From Oxalobacteraceae sp. CFBP 13730 (GTDB taxonomy: Bacteria > Pseudomonadota > Gammaproteobacteria > Burkholderiales > Burkholderiaceae_D): 64,000 bases of DNA. Position 1 is the stretch's first letter. Each line of letters starts with the position of its first letter. Below, piece by piece: positions 9,748 to 17,559 of this stretch. The notes beneath the pieces are model-generated. The model saw only the letters and a list, made by a program, of their open reading frames with translations, searched no databases and was not told where the DNA came from. Made by a program: the position numbers and the translations under genes. Where the stretch lies: contig JACYUQ010000002.1 in NCBI GenBank assembly GCA_014841835.1, positions 248,001-312,000 on the forward strand, in the 5' to 3' direction.

Positions 9748-10398
9748 ATGAACCAAGATCCGCGCTTCCCGAACCTCTTTATCCTGAATCACCCGCTGAT
9801 CCTGCACAAACTGTCGCACATGCGCGAGCACGATACGTCAACGCGCACGTTCCGCGAACTGCTGCGCGAGATCACGCTGCTGATGGGCTACGAAATCACC
9901 CGCGACCTGCCACTGACAACCCGCCAGATCCGCACCCCGCTGGTGACGATCGATGCACCGGTGATCGCGGGCAAGAAACTGGCGGTGGTGCCGATCCTGC
10001 GCGCCGGCATCGGCATGAGCGACGGTTTGCTCGAACTGGTGCCATCGGCGCGCGTCGGGCATATCGGTGTGTTCCGCGATCCCAAGACGCACGAGCCGGT
10101 CGAGTACATGGTCCGCTTGCCGGACACGACTGATCGCACGTTCATCCTGTGCGACCCGATGGTCGCCACGGGCAACTCGGCAGTGCACGCGATCGACGTG
10201 CTCAAGAAGCGCGGCGTGCAGGACGAGCAGATCCTGTTCCTGGCGCTGGTGGCGGCGCCGGAAGGCATCCAGGTGGTGCAGGATGCGCACCCGAACGTCA
10301 AGGTGTATGTCGCGTCGCTGGACTCGCACCTGGATGAGCATGCCTATATCATCCCGGGCCTGGGCGATGCGGGCGACCGTATCTTTGGCACCAAGTAA
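9748..10398 (+). CDS. upp: uracil phosphoribosyltransferase
   Basis: Salvages uracil with PRPP to give UMP and pyrophosphate. The 216-residue protein carries the type I PRTase PRPP loop as [10 protein letters not shown] and the uracil-binding C-terminal stretch [17 protein letters not shown], and its start ([17 protein letters not shown]) fits the family. Length is close to the usual 208-212. The Shine-Dalgarno is weak. An HPt-domain gene follows after 7 bp on the same strand and is probably co-transcribed, although no functional link is obvious. Confidence 0.97.
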   Translation: MNQDPRFPNLFILNHPLILHKLSHMREHDTSTRTFRELLREITLLMGYEITRDLPLTTRQIRTPLVTIDAPVIAGKKLAVVPILRAGIGMSDGLLELVPSARVGHIGVFRDPKTHEPVEYMVRLPDTTDRTFILCDPMVATGNSAVHAIDVLKKRGVQDEQILFLALVAAPEGIQVVQDAHPNVKVYVASLDSHLDEHAYIIPGLGDAGDRIFGTK

Positions 10399-10405
10399 GG
10401 CCGGC

Positions 10406-10777
10406 ATGATCATGACGCAGCCGGCTGACCAGCAATTCTTTGCCCGCCTGGCCGAACTGAACGACAAGTTCGCCGCGCGCCTGCCATCCACGTTCGGGCG
10501 CCTGGCGCAGTTGTCGCAGGAACTCGCGCCTGCAGGCACGCCCGGGTTCGACCCGGCCGGACCAGCGGGCGAGCTGCAGGCGATGCTCCATACGCTGGCC
10601 GGCTCGGCCGCGACCTTCGGCTTCCGCGGCCTGGGGCACCACGCGCGCCTGCTCGAGCAACGCCTGCGCGTGCTGCAGGCCTTCGAGACGGTCGGCGCCA
10701 GCGAGTGGCAGGCGTGGCGCGCCGAACTTGACGAGTACATCGCTGCGGCGCTGCGCGATCCCAAGGCGCTGACCTGA
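10406..10777 (+). CDS. HPt (histidine phosphotransfer) domain protein
   Basis: A 123-residue, mainly helical protein. The segment LHTLAGSAATFGFRGLG matches the HPt consensus, with the His of LHTLAGS as phospho-acceptor. HPt proteins shuttle phosphate between receiver domains in multistep phosphorelays; the partners are not encoded next to it, although hybrid kinases occur elsewhere in the window. The start is ATG at 10406 (MIMTQPADQQ) or the in-frame ATG 6 bp later. The gene begins 7 bp after the upp stop, so it likely shares that transcript. Confidence 0.82.
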   Translation: MIMTQPADQQFFARLAELNDKFAARLPSTFGRLAQLSQELAPAGTPGFDPAGPAGELQAMLHTLAGSAATFGFRGLGHHARLLEQRLRVLQAFETVGASEWQAWRAELDEYIAAALRDPKALT

Positions 10778-11095
10778 AACGGCCGCCGTGCAAGTCGTGC
10801 GCACAATTGTCGAGCACACCGGAATTTGATCAAGCGCAAACAAATCAACGGTCCTTGCCTCTATTCTTTGCTGCATACCGGATAAAAAAATCGCGCCAGC
10901 GCGTTTATTAACAGCAAGAATCGTGGGGCTACTTACGTATTTTGTTGAACGAATAGGGCATGCGCGAGAAATATTCGGTATAATGTGGGATCGTTGGGTT
11001 CGAGGTAGTAGTGCAGTCTGTCTGTCATTTCTTTCTTGCTTCTTCAAACGATCTAAAACGGGCGTAAGCCCAACTAACCGAAATAGGAAATTGTA
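10778..11095. other. 318-bp intergenic region holding the cold shock gene leader
   Basis: An AT-richer stretch between the HPt gene and the cold shock gene. A perfect TATAAT lies at 10979-10984, which would give a leader of about 105 nt before the cold shock ATG. Long structured leaders are typical of cspA-type genes, where they control mRNA stability and translation at low temperature. The region contains no open frame that I would call a gene. Confidence 0.5.
10979..10984 (+). promoter_or_regulatory. predicted -10 element of the cold shock gene
   Basis: A perfect TATAAT in an AT-rich context, about 112 bp upstream of the cold shock start codon. No good -35 hexamer sits at 16-18 bp spacing, so this is a partial promoter call by eye. 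Confidence 0.45.
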
Positions 11096-11299
11096 ATGGC
11101 AACTGGCATCGTTAAATGGTTCAATGACTCGAAGGGCTTCGGCTTCATCACCCCTGATGAAGGCGGCGAAGATCTGTTCGCGCACTTCTCGGCTATCCAG
11201 AGCAACGGCTTCAAGTCGCTGCAGGAAAACCAGCGCGTTTCGTTCGACGTGACCACCGGCCCTAAGGGCAAGCAAGCCTCGAACATCCAGCCTCTGTAA
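11096..11299 (+). CDS. CspA-family cold shock protein
   Basis: A 67-residue single cold-shock-domain protein that binds single-stranded nucleic acid and acts as an RNA chaperone. RNP1 (KGFGFITP) and RNP2 (DLFAHFS) are both present, and the protein covers the whole domain from [11 protein letters not shown] to [17 protein letters not shown] precedes the ATG by about 5 bases. It is monocistronic, with a long leader upstream and a strong hairpin terminator 25 bp after the stop. The paralogue identity (CspA, CspD etc.) cannot be assigned from one copy. Confidence 0.96.
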   Translation: MATGIVKWFNDSKGFGFITPDEGGEDLFAHFSAIQSNGFKSLQENQRVSFDVTTGPKGKQASNIQPL

Positions 11300-11324
11300 T
11301 CGCCTAACAGGCGTTGCGAGACCA

Positions 11325-11353
11325 AAATCCCCGGAACTGCCGGGGATTTTTTT
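11325..11353. terminator. rho-independent terminator after the cold shock gene
   Basis: The stem AAATCCCCGG with CCGGGGATTT encloses a 5-nt AACTG loop and is followed by a run of T. The A-run on the left side means it could also terminate the convergent LysR gene, whose stop is 43 bp further right. Confidence 0.9.
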
Positions 11354-11395
11354 CGTCTGTACCTTTTGCGTTCTGGTCGTCCTGGGCCTGGTGCG

Positions 11396-12301
11396 TCAGC
11401 GTTGCCGCCAGTAATCCGGCGCCGCGTAACTGCGGCGCAGGAAGTCCACCAGGGCGCGGATGCGCAGGGGCAGGTGGCGGCGCTGCGCGAACACGGCGTG
11501 GATGTCGTTGCCGGGCGCGGCGAACTCGTCCAGTACGGTGCACAGTTCGCCACTGGCGATCTGCTCGCCCACTTCCCACATCGAGCGCCACGCCAGGCCC
11601 TTGCCGGCCAGCGCCCAGGCATGCAGCACGGCGCCGTCGTTGCACACCATATTCCCGCTGACCTTGTAGGTCACGGGCTTGCCGTTTTCGAGGAAGGTCC
11701 AGCCGCGCTGGCTGCCTTCGCTGCTGATTGCCAGGCAATTGTGGCGCGCCAGATCGGCCGGTACGCGCGGCGTGCCATGCCGCTTCAGGTAGGCGGGCGC
11801 AGCGACCAGCACCCGCCCGTTGTCGGCCAGCTTGACGCCCACGAGGTTCGAGTCCCCCAGGCGCGCGATCCGGATCGCCACGTCGACGCCATCGCCGACC
11901 AGGTCGATGACGCGGTCGTTCAGGTTCAGGTTGACCGTCACGTCGCGGTGCTCGGCCAGGAACGACGGCAGCAGCGGCGCCACGTGCTGGCGGCCGAAGC
12001 CGGCCGGCGCCGAGATCGTCAAGTGGCCCGATGCATGCCCGCTGCGTTCCGAGATTGCCGCTTCCGCCTCGCCCAGTTCGCCCAGGATGCGCTGGCAATC
12101 CTCGAGAAACGCCACGCCTTCGTCGGTCAGCACGAGCTTGCGCGTCGTCCGGCGCAGCAGCTTGACGCCCAGGCGCGCTTCCAGCGCATCGAGCCGGCGC
12201 CCGATCATGGCCGGTGCGATGCCCTCGGCGCGCGCCGCGCCCGACAGGCTGCCACGCGCGACGACTTCGACAAAGGTGGTCATCTGGGTGAACTTGCTCA
12301 T
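11396..12301 (-). CDS. LysR-family transcriptional regulator
   Basis: A 301-residue LysR-type regulator: N-terminal winged helix-turn-helix (about 1-60, FVEVVARGSLSGAARAEGIA, then RLDALEARLGVKLLRRTTR), linker helix, and a periplasmic-binding-protein-like effector domain (about 90-295). It is transcribed away from malate synthase across a 171-bp gap, the usual layout for a LysR regulator controlling its divergent neighbour. A role in glyoxylate-shunt control is therefore a reasonable guess, but many LysR genes regulate distant targets. AGGA lies about 10 bases before the ATG. Confidence 0.9.
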   Translation of the reverse strand: MSKFTQMTTFVEVVARGSLSGAARAEGIAPAMIGRRLDALEARLGVKLLRRTTRKLVLTDEGVAFLEDCQRILGELGEAEAAISERSGHASGHLTISAPAGFGRQHVAPLLPSFLAEHRDVTVNLNLNDRVIDLVGDGVDVAIRIARLGDSNLVGVKLADNGRVLVAAPAYLKRHGTPRVPADLARHNCLAISSEGSQRGWTFLENGKPVTYKVSGNMVCNDGAVLHAWALAGKGLAWRSMWEVGEQIASGELCTVLDEFAAPGNDIHAVFAQRRHLPLRIRALVDFLRRSYAAPDYWRQR

Positions 12302-12472
12302 GCGAACGGTCCTGTTGCCTGCGTTGATTTAATACAAAAACACACAGATGAAGTGCGTATTTGTCTCGTTTAGGGCTACCGGAGTGAATATACTGGAAGC
12401 CAACTTGAACGCCAAGCAAGGCAACCCCGGCCCGGCGTCGCACGCGATTTTCATTCATCTTCAGGAGTCGAT

Positions 12473-14062
12473 ATGTCCGTCAGCATCCCCCAAGGCATGG
12501 AAATTTCCGGCGCGATCCCGCCGGCCTACGAACAAATTTTGACGCCAGATGCGCTGGCGCTGGTGGCCACGCTCACGCGTGCCTTCGAGCCTCGTCGCCA
12601 GACATTACTGGCTGCACGGGCCGAGCGGGCAGAGCGCCTGGACGCCGGCGAGCGCCCGGATTTCCTGCCCCAGACCGCCGCGATCCGCGACGGCGACTGG
12701 CGCATCGCACCAATTCCCGCTGCGCTGCACTGCCGCCGTGTCGAAATCACCGGGCCCGTCGAGCGCAAGATGATCATCAATGCGCTGAACTCGGGTGCCG
12801 ACAGCTACATGACCGACTTCGAGGATTCGAACACGCCCAACTGGGATAACCAGATCAGCGGTCAGATCAATCTGTTCGATGCGATCCGCAAGACCATTTC
12901 GCTCGAGCAGAATGGCAAGTCGTACCGGCTCAATGACAAGGTGGCCACGCTGCTGGTGCGCCCGCGCGGCTGGCATCTCGATGAAAAACACGTGCTGGTC
13001 GACGGCAAGCGCGTCTCGGGCGGCATCTTGGATTTCGCGCTGTTCATGTTCCATAACGCGAAAGAATTGCTGGCACGGGGCGCCGGCCCGTATTTCTACC
13101 TGCCCAAGCTTGAGTCGCATCTGGAAGCGCGGTTGTGGAACGACATCTTCGTGATGACGCAGGACCTGCTCGGCATCCCGCAGGGCACGATAAAGGCGAC
13201 GGTGCTGATTGAAACCATCTTGGCCGCGTTCGAAATGGACGAAATCCTGTACGAGCTGCGCGAGCATAGCGCGGGCCTGAACGCGGGCCGCTGGGATTAT
13301 ATTTTCTCGTGCATCAAGAAGTTCAAGCGCGACAGCGATTTCTGCCTGGCCGACCGCGCCAAAGTGACGATGACGGCGCCGTTCATGCGCGCTTACGCGC
13401 TGCTGCTGCTCAAAACTTGCCATGCACGGGGCGCGCCGGCCATCGGCGGCATGGCCGCGCTGATCCCGATCAAGAACGACCGGGAAAAAAACGAGATCGC
13501 GATGGGCGGCGTGCGCAATGACAAGGCGCGCGATGCGACCGATGGTTACGACGGCGGCTGGGTGGCGCATCCGGGGCTGGTGGGCCTGGCGATGGAAGAA
13601 TTCACCAAGGTGCTGGGCGAGCGGCCGAACCAGTTCGACAAACAGCGGCCCGACGTTGTCGTGACAGCCGCGCAATTGCTGGACTTTAAGCCGGAAGCGC
13701 CGATCACCGAAGCGGGCCTGCGTTACAACATCAATGTCGGCATCCACTATCTGGGCGCCTGGCTGGCCGGCAATGGGTGCGTGCCGATCCACAACCTGAT
13801 GGAAGACGCCGCGACGGCCGAGATCAGCCGCTCGCAGGTGTGGCAGTGGATCCGGTCTGCCAAGGGTGTGCTGGACGACGGCCGCAAGGTGACGGCCGAC
13901 ATGGTGCGCGCGATGATTCCGGAAGAGCTGGACAAGGTCAAACTGGTGGCGGCCGACGGCACGCACGCCAGTTACGAGCGCGCCGCCGTCATCTTCGAAC
14001 AGATGTCGACGGCGGAAGAATTCGCCGAATTTTTGACCTTGCCGCTGTACGAGGAAATCTGA
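12473..14062 (+). CDS. aceB: malate synthase A
   Basis: Condenses glyoxylate with acetyl-CoA to malate in the glyoxylate shunt, allowing growth on acetate and fatty acids. The 529-residue product matches malate synthase A in length and motifs: [23 protein letters not shown], the signature [42 protein letters not shown], and the [20 protein letters not shown] block with the catalytic Asp. AGGAG sits about 7 bases before the ATG. Isocitrate lyase is not adjacent. The divergent LysR gene is a candidate regulator. TATACT at 12389-12394 could be its -10 element, but the -35 is poor, which would fit an activated promoter. Confidence 0.96.
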   Translation: MSVSIPQGMEISGAIPPAYEQILTPDALALVATLTRAFEPRRQTLLAARAERAERLDAGERPDFLPQTAAIRDGDWRIAPIPAALHCRRVEITGPVERKMIINALNSGADSYMTDFEDSNTPNWDNQISGQINLFDAIRKTISLEQNGKSYRLNDKVATLLVRPRGWHLDEKHVLVDGKRVSGGILDFALFMFHNAKELLARGAGPYFYLPKLESHLEARLWNDIFVMTQDLLGIPQGTIKATVLIETILAAFEMDEILYELREHSAGLNAGRWDYIFSCIKKFKRDSDFCLADRAKVTMTAPFMRAYALLLLKTCHARGAPAIGGMAALIPIKNDREKNEIAMGGVRNDKARDATDGYDGGWVAHPGLVGLAMEEFTKVLGERPNQFDKQRPDVVVTAAQLLDFKPEAPITEAGLRYNINVGIHYLGAWLAGNGCVPIHNLMEDAATAEISRSQVWQWIRSAKGVLDDGRKVTADMVRAMIPEELDKVKLVAADGTHASYERAAVIFEQMSTAEEFAEFLTLPLYEEI

Positions 14063-14069
14063 CGCCTCG

Positions 14070-14876
14070 TCAGAACGTGTTCTTCCACGCTCGCAGCGCC
14101 GTGAATACCTCGAGCGGCGCTGCACCTTCCGCCACGCGGCCGGCAGCGACCAGGCTGCGTACGATCGGCGCGCTTGTCGTGCGCAGGAACGGGTTGGTGG
14201 CTTTCTCCAGCGAGATGGTCGACGGAATGGTCGGCTGACCGGCGGCGCGGCTGGCGCCATCGGCCTCCACGCGCGCGGCCAGCGCCGCATTGGCCCCGTC
14301 GACCGCCTGCGCGAACGTCAGGTTCGACAGCGTGTATTCGTGCGCGCAGTACACCAGCGTCTCGTCCGGCAACTCTGCCAGTTGCGCCAGCGACGCGGCC
14401 ATCTGCGCCGGCGTGCCTTCGAACAGGCGCCCGCAGCCGGCGCCGAACAGCGTGTCGCCGCAGAACAGCCAGGGCGCATGATCGTCGGACCGCACATAGG
14501 CAATATGCCCCAGCGTATGGCCCGGCACGTCCAGCACGTCGAGCGTCATATCGATGCCCGGCACGGTGATGCGATCGCCCTGCACCAATGGGTCGGTGAC
14601 AAGATCGATGCCATCGTTCTTCGGGCCGAACACCGGCACAGCCCATTCGCTGAGCAGGGCCGGCACGCCACCAATATGGTCAGCATGATGATGGGTGAGT
14701 AGAATGGCAGTCAGGCGCAGGTTGTGCGCGGCCAGCGCCGCGCGCACCGGTGCTGCGTCGCCCGGATCGACGACGGCCGCATGCGTGCCGTCGTGAACCA
14801 GCCAGAGGTAATTGTCTTTGAAGGCCGGCACTGTCAGTACCGACAGGGCTGGCTGCCGTGGAGGTGTCATGGTCAT
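14070..14876 (-). CDS. gloB: hydroxyacylglutathione hydrolase (glyoxalase II)
   Basis: Hydrolyses S-D-lactoylglutathione to D-lactate and glutathione, the second step of methylglyoxal detoxification. A metallo-beta-lactamase fold protein of about 268 residues, with the binuclear metal motif [10 protein letters not shown], the [12 protein letters not shown]is, the [11 protein letters not shown]sp block and the [11 protein letters not shown] motif, plus the characteristic start [15 protein letters not shown]. The ATG at 14876 is the most upstream ATG; 14870 is equally possible and neither has a clear Shine-Dalgarno. It is divergent from the methyltransferase gene only 20 bp away, and convergent with aceB, 7 bp apart. 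Confidence 0.95.
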   Translation of the reverse strand: MTMTPPRQPALSVLTVPAFKDNYLWLVHDGTHAAVVDPGDAAPVRAALAAHNLRLTAILLTHHHADHIGGVPALLSEWAVPVFGPKNDGIDLVTDPLVQGDRITVPGIDMTLDVLDVPGHTLGHIAYVRSDDHAPWLFCGDTLFGAGCGRLFEGTPAQMAASLAQLAELPDETLVYCAHEYTLSNLTFAQAVDGANAALAARVEADGASRAAGQPTIPSTISLEKATNPFLRTTSAPIVRSLVAAGRVAEGAAPLEVFTALRAWKNTF

Positions 14877-14896
14877 GTGTATGGTCAAGAGGTGGC

Positions 14897-15685
14897 ATGG
14901 ATAGCGCTGCCGAGAAATCCATTATAGCGCTCGACAACTGGCTCCAATCGCCAGCCGGCGCCTACGTGCGCGCGTTCGAGCAAGCCTGCCTGGAAGAACT
15001 GACGGCGGATATTTTTGGCTACAACGCGCTGCAGATCGGGGTGCCGCAGCTCGATGCGCTGGCGGCCAGCCGCATGCCGAACCGGTGGCAGGTTGCCACG
15101 CGCACGTCGAATGCCGACGAACTGGCGTTCGCGTCCAGCGGCCGCCAGATCGCGGCTGCGGCCGATTTCACCGAGCTGCCGTTTGCGTCGAGCAGCGTCG
15201 ACCTGGTCGTGCTGCCGCATGTGCTCGAGTTCACGGCAGAGCCGCACCAGGTCTTGCGCGAAGTCGAGCGCATCCTGATTCCCGAAGGGCAGGTCATCAT
15301 CTGCGGCTTCAATCCTGCCAGCCTGTGGGGCATGCGCCAGGGGCTCGGGCGGGTCACGCGTAATGGTTACCTGCCGGACACGGGCGAATTCATTTCTATG
15401 CCGCGCCTGAAAGACTGGCTAAAATTGCTCAATCTGAGCGCGACACGCAGCCACTTCGGCTGTTACGCGCCCCCATGCCGCACCGCCCATTGGCTCAGCC
15501 GTTTTGCGATGATGGAATCGGCCGGCGGGCGCTGGTGGCCCTACCTCGGTGCGGTCTACGTGGTGCATGCGATCAAGCGCGTCAAGGGCATGCACCTGAT
15601 CGGCCCCGCATGGAACAAGAAAACGAGCAAGCGGCCGGCGGCAGTGCCGGCGGCGAACCGCATTGAACGAACAGAAAGTGATTAG
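14897..15685 (+). CDS. class I SAM-dependent methyltransferase
   Basis: A 262-residue methyltransferase of the Methyltransf_11 type. The usual N-terminal glycine-rich motif I is weak, but [24 protein letters not shown] and the post-motif [21 protein letters not shown] are clear, and the C-terminal [21 protein letters not shown] is typical of the homologue found between gloB and rnhA in Burkholderiales. The substrate is not known. AAGAGGTGG precedes the ATG at 14897. rnhA follows after 6 bp and dnaQ after that, suggesting one transcript. Confidence 0.82.
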   Translation: MDSAAEKSIIALDNWLQSPAGAYVRAFEQACLEELTADIFGYNALQIGVPQLDALAASRMPNRWQVATRTSNADELAFASSGRQIAAAADFTELPFASSSVDLVVLPHVLEFTAEPHQVLREVERILIPEGQVIICGFNPASLWGMRQGLGRVTRNGYLPDTGEFISMPRLKDWLKLLNLSATRSHFGCYAPPCRTAHWLSRFAMMESAGGRWWPYLGAVYVVHAIKRVKGMHLIGPAWNKKTSKRPAAVPAANRIERTESD

Positions 15686-15691
15686 CAGGGC

Positions 15692-16180
15692 ATGAGCGAC
15701 TTAACGAGTACAGCAACGAGTGAAGTAACGAGCGACGCCAACCCGACCCGGGTCGAAATTTTCAGCGACGGCGCCTGCAAGGGCAATCCGGGTACCGGTG
15801 GCTGGGGCGCGCTGCTGGTGTCGAACGGGCACGAAAAGGAAATCTTCGGCGGCGAGCCGAATACCACCAACAACCGCATGGAACTGCGCGCCGTGATCGA
15901 GGCGTTGGGCGTGCTGAACCGGCCGTGCGAAGTCGTACTGCACACCGACAGTCAGTACGTCCAGAAGGGGATCTCTGAATGGATTCATGGCTGGAAAGCG
16001 CGCGGCTGGAAAACGGCGGCGAAAGAGCCTGTCAAAAACGAAGATTTGTGGAAGGCGCTCGACCTGGCCCAGCAGCAGCACGCTGTCGAATGGCGCTGGG
16101 TGCGTGGCCACAATGGCCACCCCGGCAACGAGCGGGCCGACGTGCTGGCCAACAAGGGCGCTGCATCGGTACGGCGCTAA
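15692..16180 (+). CDS. rnhA: ribonuclease HI
   Basis: Cleaves the RNA strand of RNA-DNA hybrids, removing primers and R-loops. The 162-residue protein has the catalytic carboxylates in order: [12 protein letters not shown] (Asp), [12 protein letters not shown] (Glu), LHTDSQYV (Asp) and [10 protein letters not shown] (Asp). The handle region HGWKARGWK is present, as in the E. coli type. An extra 15-20 residues at the N-terminus ([15 protein letters not shown]) are poorly conserved; the ATG has AGGG close upstream. It lies between the methyltransferase and dnaQ genes, a conserved replication-related neighbourhood. Confidence 0.96.
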   Translation: MSDLTSTATSEVTSDANPTRVEIFSDGACKGNPGTGGWGALLVSNGHEKEIFGGEPNTTNNRMELRAVIEALGVLNRPCEVVLHTDSQYVQKGISEWIHGWKARGWKTAAKEPVKNEDLWKALDLAQQQHAVEWRWVRGHNGHPGNERADVLANKGAASVRR

Positions 16181-16252
16181 TCCGCCACGCGCTGCACACC
16201 GCGCCATCGCAGTTGTTATACTGCGCCCGCACCCACTTTGAAGAATTGCACC

Positions 16253-16954
16253 ATGCGTCAGATCGTTCTCGATACCGAAACCACAGGCCTGAACCCCCGC
16301 ACCGGCGACCGCGTCATCGAGGTCGGCTGCGTTGAAATCTTCAATCGCAAGCTGACCGGCAATAACTACCACTGCTACATCAATCCCGAACGCGAGTCGG
16401 ACGAGGGCGCGCTGGCCGTGCACGGCCTGACCACCGAGTTCCTCAGCGACAAACCGAAGTTCCACGAGATCGCCCATGAATTGCGCGACTTCATACAGGG
16501 TGCCCAGGTCATCATTCATAACGCGCCGTTCGACCTTGGTTTCCTGAACGCCGAGTTCACACGCATGGGCCTGCCGCCATTCGTCCAGTATTGCGACGGC
16601 GTCATCGATACGTTGGTGCAGGCGAAAGAGCTGCACCCCGGCAAGCGCAACTCGCTCGACGCACTGTGCGACCGCTACGATATCTCGAACGCGCACCGCA
16701 AGCTGCACGGCGCGCTGCTCGACTCGGAATTGTTGGCCGATGTGTATCTGGCGATGACGCGTGGCCAGAATTCGCTGACCATGGACGTGGAAGAAGAAAC
16801 GAGCAGCGATGGCGAGGCGCTCGAGATCGTGCCGCTGGGCGAGATCATCGTCGTCGCGGCCAGCAGTGATGAACTGGCCGAGCACGATACGGTTCTGGCT
16901 GGCCTGGACAAAAGCGTAAAGGGCAACTGCGTCTGGCGCACGTATGCTGCGTAA
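16253..16954 (+). CDS. dnaQ: DNA polymerase III epsilon subunit (proofreading exonuclease)
   Basis: The 3'-5' proofreading subunit of the replicative polymerase. The 233-residue product begins MRQIVLDTETTGLNP (Exo I with the D-E pair), has HNAPFDLGFL (Exo II) and the HGALLDSELLADVYL segment (Exo III, DEDDh type), then a C-terminal tail with a polymerase-binding role in the family. The ATG at 16253 is chosen over an upstream in-frame TTG because the protein family begins with this Met. TATACT at 16217-16222 suggests it may also have its own promoter. The tRNA-Val pair follows. Confidence 0.95.
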   Translation: MRQIVLDTETTGLNPRTGDRVIEVGCVEIFNRKLTGNNYHCYINPERESDEGALAVHGLTTEFLSDKPKFHEIAHELRDFIQGAQVIIHNAPFDLGFLNAEFTRMGLPPFVQYCDGVIDTLVQAKELHPGKRNSLDALCDRYDISNAHRKLHGALLDSELLADVYLAMTRGQNSLTMDVEEETSSDGEALEIVPLGEIIVVAASSDELAEHDTVLAGLDKSVKGNCVWRTYAA

Positions 16955-16969
16955 TTGCCGGGTTCAGGG

Positions 16970-16998
16970 GTGACGCCGGAATAATTCTGTGCCATAAT
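16970..16998 (+). promoter_or_regulatory. predicted promoter of first tRNA-Val
   Basis: GTGACG (16970-16975) and CATAAT (16993-16998) lie 17 bp apart, with CCTCGCT just downstream. The same CATAAT followed by CCTCGCT sits at the equivalent distance before the second tRNA copy, which strengthens the call. Confidence 0.7.
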
Positions 16999-17010
16999 AT
17001 GCCTCGCTTC

Positions 17011-17085
17011 GGGAGGTTAGCTCAGGGGTAGAGCACTGCATTCACACTGCAGGGGTCGCAAGTTCGAAACTTGCACTTCCCACCA
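17011..17085 (+). tRNA. tRNA-Val(CAC)
   Basis: A 75-nt tRNA with encoded CCA. The acceptor stem GGGAGGT pairs with ACTTCCC, the D arm is GCTCAGGGGTAGAGC, the anticodon arm is CTGCA-TTCACAC-TGCAG with anticodon CAC, and the T arm is GCAAG-TTCGAAA-CTTGC. It decodes GUG. An identical copy lies 132 bp downstream. Confidence 0.97.
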
Positions 17086-17093
17086 AGAATTTT

Positions 17094-17119
17094 CAAGGCC
17101 AGCAGAGATGCTGGCCTTG
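17094..17119 (+). terminator. rho-independent terminator after first tRNA-Val
   Basis: An 11-bp perfect stem (CAAGGCCAGCA with TGCTGGCCTTG) closes a GAGA tetraloop, followed by TTCGTTTCT. It ends the first tRNA transcript before the second promoter. Confidence 0.85.
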
Positions 17120-17177
17120 TTCGTTTCTGCACAGGGGTTTACGGTGTGTCGACCGGATGCACGCAGTCGATTGCCAT

Positions 17178-17206
17178 TTGGCATAATTAATCGGCTGTGG
17201 CATAAT
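17178..17206 (+). promoter_or_regulatory. predicted promoter of second tRNA-Val
   Basis: TTGGCA (17178-17183) and CATAAT (17201-17206) are 17 bp apart. The -10 and the CCTCGCT that follows duplicate the arrangement before the first copy, while the -35 differs. Confidence 0.75.
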
Positions 17207-17217
17207 ACGGCCTCGCT

Positions 17218-17292
17218 GGGAGGTTAGCTCAGGGGTAGAGCACTGCATTCACACTGCAGGGGTCGCAAGTTCGAAACTTGCACTTCCCACCA
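17218..17292 (+). tRNA. tRNA-Val(CAC), second identical copy
   Basis: Base-for-base identical to the tRNA at 17011-17085, including the encoded CCA and CAC anticodon. It has its own promoter and its own terminator, so the copies are independent transcription units, not one tandem precursor. Confidence 0.97.
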
Positions 17293-17312
17293 ACGAATAT
17301 GGTTGTCCGATC

Positions 17313-17345
17313 AAGGCCTGCACATCACCGTGCAGGCCTTTTTTG
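17313..17345 (+). terminator. rho-independent terminator after second tRNA-Val
   Basis: An 11-bp perfect stem (AAGGCCTGCAC with GTGCAGGCCTT) around a 6-nt loop, directly followed by a T run. The 214 bp from here to the MHYT kinase gene hold a TAATTGTCATAAAAAACAAT AT-rich patch and an imperfect stem (CGTGG..CCACG, about 17434-17463), but no gene. Confidence 0.92.
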
Positions 17346-17559
17346 CATTATGGGCCGCACGACGTGACCCGATCGACCTTCAGTCGACCATCTGGCATGA
17401 CTAATTGTCATAAAAAACAATGGTTTAAAGGGCGTGGTGGGTTCGGAATTCAACCGCGCCACGTGTCAGGCCCTGTACACTTGGCGGACATCCACCCGGG
17501 CATGGGCGTGATCACAGCGCGCGTGCCGGCATCCGATACTCACAGCCAGCGAAATTTTT

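Noticed and set aside
9524..9751. A 75-codon plus-strand frame whose stop overlaps the upp start (ATGA)
   Set aside because: The overlap looks like coupling, but the product has no protein-like pattern, and the predicted upp promoter lies inside it.
17434..17463. Hairpin upstream of the MHYT kinase as an RNA gene or attenuator
   Set aside because: Imperfect stem in a GC-rich genome with no T run and no leader peptide; too weak to call.
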